A stretch of DNA of 64,000 nt, from contig OZ024896.1 in the NCBI GenBank assembly GCA_964017195.1, forward strand, positions 30,280,430 through 30,344,429. Direction: 5' to 3'. The position numbers and the translations under genes are program-made. This DNA comes from Siderastrea radians (lineage: Eukaryota > Cnidaria > Anthozoa > Scleractinia > Rhizangiidae). Below the pieces are notes generated by a model. That model worked only from the letters and a program-made list of their open reading frames with translations, was not told the DNA's origin and ran no database searches. Shown here piece after piece: positions 57,973 to 64,000 of the stretch (position 1 is the stretch's first letter; each line of letters opens with the position of its first letter).

Positions 57973-58131
57973 GTAGGGATGGCGATACTGGTTCCACAGA
58001 TCGCGGTTTTTGTGGCTTGCGTAGAAGGAAAAAATTAAGCGTAAATTCGTTTCACCTTCAAAACCGATGAAGCAATAATTTTGGTAATTTCTAATTTTTA
58101 AAAAACCATTGAAAATGTAATTTAAAAAATT

Positions 58132-58217
58132 TGCCCCGTATGAGGATCGAACTCGCGACCTTCAGATATCTAATGTGCATTATGAGACAGACGCGCTGCC
58201 TACTGCGCTAACGAGGC
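58132..58217 (-). tRNA. tRNA-Met (CAT) with 13-nt intron, degenerate
   Basis: Same length and intron position as the gene at 2528 (intron sequence differs). The acceptor pairs, but there are mismatches in the anticodon stem and T stem (CTCAT for CTCAC), so function is doubtful. Antisense within the domain 18 intron. Confidence 0.65.
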
Positions 58218-58577
58218 ACCTGTTAAAGCGAAATCTGTGTTTCCATATTTTAAGTGCTTTTTATTGTACCTGTTTTATCCTGAGGATTTACTTTTTGAAG
58301 CCAGTTTGTAATCACGTGATTAGAAATTAACATTTCTTTCAAGAATAATTTTCACGGCATGCTATAAATTAACTTTTCTATCAGATTTGTTTTAAGTATT
58401 AACTAAATGATGAAAAAATAATTTACAGGTGGTTAGCAAATTTGGTATTGGGAAAACACGTCGAGTGAAATTCTTTCAGAAGTTAACGACTGTTTGTTTG
58501 CATAACATTTAGTGGAACATAGAACGTACTTTGTAAATAAGAACGTTACCAGTTATCGTTCGCTTTATCTTTTTCAG

Positions 58578-58719
58578 TACTTCACAGGAAATCGAGATCA
58601 GAATAGTGTTGTCCAATATCGCCTCTTCCCGCCAATCAGAGCTCGGTTCATACGCCTGCGCCCTTGGGGCTGGTACAAACACATTTCCATGAGGGTCGAG
58701 TTCTATGGATGTCCAGAAG
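58578..58719 (+). CDS. Domain 18 (class B), 3' exon
   Basis: 142 nt from TTCAG to GTAACG. YFTGNRDQNSVVQYRLFPP, then RPWGWYKHISMRVEFYGCPE. Confidence 0.92.
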
Positions 58720-59285
58720 GTAACGTTGATGTGCATGGTTCATAAAAAAATCTTGATCCATTGTTTGCAATGATTCTGATTTGCGAAATAAGGAACAGAA
58801 CAATTTCCATTTTGTGATATTTTCATTTGACAAAGAAGAAAAGAGGAAATAGGCCAAAGGAATATCCAAATGCTGCAAAAAAGGCCATAGCGTCAAACGC
58901 GTACCCATTGCTGCGAAATCTCGTGTTTATGTTTCTTTTGTTATTCAGGTTGATTCCCAAATGATAATTCTTATGCATGTGCTTATAGCTGTAGCATGAA
59001 TTTTAATAATATTTAGTAGTATTTAAAAATTTTATGCTCACTAGTATTTCCTTCAGATTTGATATGAAAAATGCTGTTGAGCTGATTTCAGATGGTGAAG
59101 AATAATAAAATATAAAACAAGGTGATTAATATTGTGAAAGGTTGAGACAGTTTGCGAAAGACGAACGTGAATGTTTAAGGCCGGTACTTTTAGGACGCGC
59201 AAATTTAAACCTATACCCCATTCACGTGGTCACACCCAGCTACATACTGCGTCTCTTATTTCCATTTTGCCTCTCTTGTAAACAG

Positions 59286-59590
59286 GCCCATGCAACGTTC
59301 CACTGGGCATGGAAGACAAAAGGATCACAAATGGCCAGTTAACGGCCTCGTCCTATTACAACCATTACTTGGCACCATGGCACGGCAGATTGAATCATCG
59401 CTGGTCCTGGAGCGTGAGGCATCGTAACAACAGACAGTGGTTCCAGGTGAATTTCCAGGAAATTTACCGAATCAGAGGTATTGGTACCCAAGGCAGACAG
59501 GATGCCAACCAGTGGGTGAAGAGCTACACTCTGTCTTATGGCATGAACGGCGTAGATTTTGCTCAGTACAGAGAGAACGGAAGAGTTAAG
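59286..59590 (+). CDS. Domain 19 (class C), 5' exon
   Basis: 305 nt from AACAG to GTACGG. PCNVPLGMEDKRITNG and the short loop LNHRWSWSVRHRNNRQW, ending RENGRVK. Confidence 0.92.
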
Positions 59591-59618
59591 GTACGGTGAA
59601 TGAGAAATCCCTGCGTAC

Positions 59619-60452
59619 ATTTGACTCCCGATAACTCGAACCTTCAAGGTAAGGCCGCACACGAGCCAAGGAGGCCCACACAACCGGAGCTTATCCCGGT
59701 TTGTGTAGCATGAAGCAACTGAGAGTATTGCTACTCCCCCCTGGATGGGATGCTAGTCCATCGCAGGGTTACCCCCAGCAGTATTTCGCCGTTACCCATT
59801 TAATACACCTGGGTGGAGAAAGACAATTTGCGGTGAAGTTTCTTGTCTAAGGAAACAACACGATGCAGGGACTGGATCTCGAACCACCGACCTTCAGATC
59901 TGAAGTCCGACGCGCTAACGACTTTACCACCGCACCTCCGCGAAACTTCAAGGGAAATATAAAAAAGTTCGAGTTATCGGGAGACGGCATCAAAGAACCA
60001 GAATTGCAGAAATTAGAGAAACGTGAGCTAATCATCTAACAATAGGAGGCGAAAATATACCGAATCAAGTTAAACTTAAACTTGACCAATCCTTTGTTAT
60101 TCTGTTTGGCCTACTTGCAAATGCAAAACAGCAGTTTTTCTCATACAAAGCTTGCTTCCGCGAGTGCTAGTTGTAGTCAATTCTAATATATAACACACGC
60201 ATGTTTCAATACACAATTTATGTTCATAACACACTCGCGGCAGTTGTCAAATAAGGTTCGAGCTATCAAGGGTAAAATTAGTAAGAAAATGGCCTGAAGG
60301 GAAAACGGATTTACTTGGAGTTAACGAGAGATTCGAGATATCTAGGGTAAATTTACTCTAAATGTATGGAGCAAATCTAGGGGGAATCAATTTTGGTTCG
60401 AGTTAGCGCGAGCTTCGAGTTTCCGAGGGATCGAATCACCGAGAGTCAACTG
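59619..60452. mobile_element. Mariner-like non-autonomous element split by a SINE
   Basis: The left end TTTGACTCCCGATAACTCGAACC resembles the inverted right end GTTGACTCTCGGTGATTCGA, with TA at 59617-59618 and 60453-60454. GTTCGAGTTATCGGGAG at 59967-59983 is a perfect inverted copy of the left end. No transposase. Confidence 0.55.
59650..59945 (-). mobile_element. tRNA-derived SINE, nearly complete
   Basis: The minus strand begins with a tRNA-like head (GGTGGTTCGAGATC B-box region near 59880), then a body with GCGATGGACTAGCATCCCA and a 3' part containing CCGGGATAAGCTCCGG. An 8-bp duplication CTTCAAGG flanks it (59642-59649 and 59946-59953). It sits inside the mariner-like element. Confidence 0.8.
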
Positions 60453-60886
60453 TAATGCAGTGAGACCCCACCTTACTTCCACATCGTTTGTACTACAGTA
60501 TTACCTTTTTTTACGGCCGCTTTAACTTCTTTTAAAAGTTCTGAACAAAAGCTCGTCTGGTCATTTTATTTTGTGAAAACTTCGTTAATACGAGCGCCTC
60601 GTTACTACCCATCGTGGGCAGACTTTTAGGCAGAAATTGAAAGATGGGAGTGCTAAAAGTATGTCATTTTAAAGGTTGAGGTAAACTTTCCTTCAAACCG
60701 GCTGGAAAATTTACGTGGGGAATTAAGTATCCCTTTTATGTTGTGATGAGCAGCGAGCGAAAACCGAGGAGAGAAGTACAAAGTTCCTAGTCTAGAAAAT
60801 CAAGTGAAATTACATTTTTAGAAATGATAGAAAGGACGGTACGGTACATTACTACCAATAGGGGGTTAAGGTGTCCGCTCAAGATT

Positions 60887-61470
60887 ACCGTAAACTGCCG
60901 CTTATAAGTCCCCCCGCTTGTATTCCTCCCCCCGGTTATAGGCCCATGTACCTGTAAACAAAAAAGCACATCTGGTTCTAAGCCCCCCTGGATATAAGCC
61001 CCCCTCTAGTTTTCTTGTTTCCTGGTGAGTTTGAAGAAGAAAGCCAGACCACTCAGTAAAGTAGACATTAACACTGCCAATTTAAATAGCGAAGATGACC
61101 TCAAATTAAGTGCGGAAATCCTCAGCGATGTGAACTAGACATTAAAACCTTTAACAGTGATAGCGAAGATGAACTCTGAGCTTCTGTTTTGTTGCGTTCC
61201 AGTTACGTTCGTGTTGTTACAGTTTTGATTTTGTTCTTAAAATTAAAATGAATTCGATTTATCATGATGTTTTAAAGCTTAATTAAAAGCAAGTAAGCTT
61301 AAATTAAAAATGTATTTCGATCAACACTGCTGTGGCTCATTTCGAAACACTTTTAAATTCCGCTTATAGGGCCCCCCCCTCCCTCAGATATAAGCCCCTC
61401 CATTTATAAGCCTACCCAAAACCCCTTACGAAGTTGTATAAGCCCAGGGCTTATAAGGGGCAGTTTACGG
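60887..61470. mobile_element. 584-bp TIR element with TA flanks
   Basis: CCGTAAACTGCCGCTTATAAG at the left and CTTATAAGGGGCAGTTTACGG at the right, with TA on each side (60885-60886, 61471-61472). The interior has several C-rich TTATA(A/G)GCCCC motifs. Tc1/mariner-type by target site. Confidence 0.8.
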
Positions 61471-61664
61471 TACCGCCCTACATTGGAGTTTTGGCAAACA
61501 GGAGAGCGCGCAGTACTTCAACATTTCCTTTCTGTGGGTTACTTTTCGCAAGATTATTTTCTAAGTCTTAAACCCTGCAAAAAAGAAGGGAAACATAGCC
61601 CACTTAAAGTAAATTGCAATAGGGCATTTGTGTATAATTTGGTGTTTGTTCATTATATCTGCAG

Positions 61665-61803
61665 TTGTTTGCAGCCAACACAGACCGCCATTCGCTTGTG
61701 TATCAGCGCTTCAGAAAGCGAATAGCCGCTGTATTTGTCAGGGTGCATCCTAAGTCATGGTACGGCTGGATATCAATGAGAGTTGAAGTGTTTGGATGCT
61801 CAG
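61665..61803 (+). CDS. Domain 19 (class C), 3' exon
   Basis: 139 nt from TGCAG to GTAGGA. LFAANTDRHSLVYQRF, then HPKSWYGWISMRVEVFGCS. Confidence 0.92.
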
Positions 61804-62477
61804 GTAGGACCAATAATATTACAACGGCATTTTCGTTGAGATTTAACCCTTTCACCCGCTGAGTCAGTCATGGAGACATTAAGGTGACTCTAACTTCTGA
61901 GTCTGTGGATAAAATCCTATGGCGTGACCATTCAAATGAAACCTCGCCAGCAGCACTTTCACGTGGTACTATTTATACTTAAGTATTTTACAAAATGAAA
62001 TTAGGGATTCGTCTTGAAGTTTGATTTTAGGCACTCCACTCTTGGGAGTGAGAGGGTTAAAAAGGGTGAACACTATCCAGTCTTGAATGCCAAGTATGCC
62101 ACGGGCCTTCAAGCAATCGAAAACAAGACAAATAAACCGAACGTCTCAGTAGCAATCACTCCTTTCTTGTGGTTTCGGATCTTCCGTTTATTATTCTGTT
62201 ATTTTTGGTCACGGCACAATTAAAATATCAAGCTCAGAACGCCAGTGTCTATACTATTCTCAAAGTAATGAAAGAGAGAGAACCACAGGAATAAAGCTTT
62301 CCATTCTTTGAGTCGTTTGTTAAAATAGGGGCAGACATGGCGTAACATGTGGTGCTGCTACTAGAGAATGTTGGCGTTTTTTGAGATAAGAAGATTCTTC
62401 TCCCAGATCCAGTTTCTGAGCAAATTGATAAAAAATTGTTTTGGTCGATCAAAAAGAGAAAAAAAGGTAAAATAATG

Positions 62478-62563
62478 TGTCCCGTGTAAGGATCGAACTC
62501 ACGACCTTCAGATGTCTACTTTGGATTATGAGACTGACGCGCTGCCTACTGCACTAACGAGGC
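62478..62563 (-). tRNA. tRNA-Met (CAT) with 13-nt intron
   Basis: 86 nt like the copies at 2528 and 58132. Intron sequence close to that at 2565. Most stems pair, but position 2-71 of the acceptor is a C-A mismatch. No T run immediately after the gene, which weakens the case for function. Confidence 0.7.
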
Positions 62564-62657
62564 ACCTGTTCAGAACTTCCATTTCTTTGATTTATTTATC
62601 AGCAACTTATTGTTAGTCTTACTTGGACTAACGCTAGAATTTTGTTCTTTTCTCCAG

Positions 62658-62983
62658 CTGCGCTCTGTAACGGTGCCTTGGGCATGCGAAGCGGTGCTAT
62701 CAAGAACGCCCAAATCACAGCTTCTTCATCGTACAACAGATATCATGCAGCCAGCCTCGGAAGACTGGGTCGGGCCAAGCGCGGTCGGTACGTGGGGGCA
62801 TGGTGCGCAAGACACAACAATCACAACCAATGGCTTAAAGTTGACTTTGGCCAACCAATGAAAATCACGCAAATAGATACACAAGGAAGGCAGGATTACG
62901 GCCAATGGGTGACGAGATACCTTTTGAGTTCAAGTCAGGATGGAATTCACTGGAGCTTGTACAGATACAAGAGCAATGATAAG
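62658..62983 (+). CDS. Domain 20 (class D), 5' exon
   Basis: 326 nt from CCAG to GTAGAA. ALCNGALGMRSGAIKN, SSSYNRYHAASLGRLGR, GAWCARHNN, ending YRYKSNDK. Ala replaces Pro after Cys-Asn-Gly. Confidence 0.92.
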
Positions 62984-63838
62984 GTAGAAATAAAATAATG
63001 TTAATATGCTGACATATAATATTAATATAATAATATATAATATAATATTATAAAATTGAATATATGAATATTAATATGTTGACAAGAATAATGCAAATTA
63101 CGTTTCCTGACTTTTCCTATCCAGAGAAATCAATTTGAAATTCAAGTGAGTTGATCGTGTTTTAGAGGGTATCTGCGCTACAATATCAAGATGTTTTGGA
63201 ATTTAGTCGTAGTTAGCAGTAAGACAATTTGCCGTTTTGGATACTAAATTTGCAACTTGATTTTATTCTCCAACCTGTATACCTCCACCTTTGCTACCCT
63301 TAATAATTGGCGATTTAACTAGGGTGACAATGCTAAATAACGCAATGCGCTTTTTTTTAATTAAATCACCGCAATAACTCGTTACCGGGGTCTTGGCAAT
63401 GACTTGAGTTTAAAGTTGTGTTTGGCTGTGGCTGTGAGAAAGAAATGGCTCAAACTTACACTGAGTGTTTACTATTTCCAAAAAAAGCCTAGAAATTTCG
63501 GTTGGACTGTAAATAGTAGGGCTATTTGGGTTTGCCTGACCGGAAAATTTCCAAAATCTGAAACGGAGGTAGTCCAAAATTCTCAACCGGAATATCCAAA
63601 CGGAAAATTGTGCTTCCATTTACTTTTTTCTACCAGTTCCAGGTCCTGGACCAATAGTCAAACTAAGTCCAGACTCCCTGTTAATAACAGTGAACTGTAC
63701 AAATAGTACATGTTAATGTCGAACCGAATTTTCCGTTCGGGAGGTTTCGCTTACTACCGATTTCCCCCTGTAAATGGTAAACAACCTATATTTCGCTTTA
63801 GATTATTCATTCTCACTTTTATTTTCTTGGTTTTTAAG
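62984..63838 (+). other. Intron inside domain 20
   Basis: Begins with a TAATA-rich stretch (63000-63075). From about 63455 to 63790 there are loosely mirrored TGTTTACTATTT and AAATGGTAAACA motifs that suggest an eroded MITE. The 100-codon frame at 63404 has no family resemblance. Confidence 0.45.
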
Positions 63839-63980
63839 TATTTCCAAGCCAACCGTGACCAGCACAGTAAAGTTTCAAACGTTATCAACCCACCAATCAT
63901 AGCCCGGTTCATTCGCATCACCCCGCGAGGCTGGTATCGCCATATCTGTATGAGGGTGGAGTTCTACGGCTGCAAAGCAG
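63839..63980 (+). CDS. Domain 20 (class D), 3' exon
   Basis: 142 nt from TTAAG to GTATAT. YFQANRDQHSKVSNVINPP, then TPRGWYRHICMRVEFYGCKA. An extra Cys replaces Ser in HIS, as in domain 4 (HPC). Confidence 0.92.
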
Positions 63981-64000
63981 GTATATGCAAGATCGTACTG

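Overview
This is eukaryotic nuclear DNA, most likely from a cnidarian and probably a stony coral. The evidence is spliced short exons with GT-AG borders, Pol III tRNA genes, many short inverted-repeat transposons and SINE/LINE fragments, and an intronless class A GPCR nested in an intron. The genus cannot be told from the sequence alone.

The plus strand is dominated by one very long gene, or one uninterrupted run of exons, that enters before base 1 and leaves after base 63980. I placed 40 exons. They encode 20 consecutive F5/8 type C (discoidin-like) domains: the first is cut by the window edge and 19 are complete. Every domain is built from two exons. A 5' exon (305-329 nt) carries the first Cys, the TASS, GAW and QW..VDF motifs and the TQGRQ..QWV strand. 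A 3' exon (139-145 nt) carries F.GN.D, R..RIHP..W, I.MR.E and YGC. Introns inside domains are phase 0 and introns between domains are phase 1. No start codon, stop codon, signal peptide or membrane segment belonging to this gene is visible. The joined exons give about 3,000 residues, nearly all discoidin domain with linkers of a few residues.

The main result is that the domains are not a random series. They fall into eight classes, called A to H here, in the order (A)BCDEFGH-ABCDEFGH-ABCD. Class-specific exon lengths and sequence signatures recur exactly eight domains apart, giving a repeat of 3,717 coding nt or 1,239 residues. Inside the eight-mer, odd classes (A, C, E, G) and even classes (B, D, F, H) alternate, so an ancestral two-domain unit is also visible.

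Layout: 1-20 kb holds the first eight-mer. Its introns contain a tRNA-Met, an antisense GPCR (3256-4356), decayed exon copies (7.1-7.9 kb), a coral-type SINE and a large palindrome (8.7-9.1 kb), several MITEs, a TIR element carrying a gene fragment (14.06-14.93 kb), and two tRNA-Arg genes. From 20 to 37 kb, one 17.8-kb intron at the junction of the first and second eight-mers holds a minus-strand array of 28 tRNA-Arg units: 21 full length, one with a 1-nt deletion and six identically 5'-truncated. The array has its own higher-order repeat and three amplified copies of a 5'-truncated LINE. From 37.8 to 54.8 kb is the second eight-mer, and from 55.2 to 64 kb the first four domains of the third. 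Introns there hold a 2.4-kb TIR element rich in a short palindrome, TTAA-flanked MITEs, nested SINE/MITE insertions and two more tRNA-Met copies.

The discoidin protein is presumably extracellular and strongly basic (domain 2 has 20 Arg in 156 residues). Binding of anionic lipid or glycan is the plausible family role, but no ligand can be read from the sequence. Introns not listed separately hold nothing I recognise.
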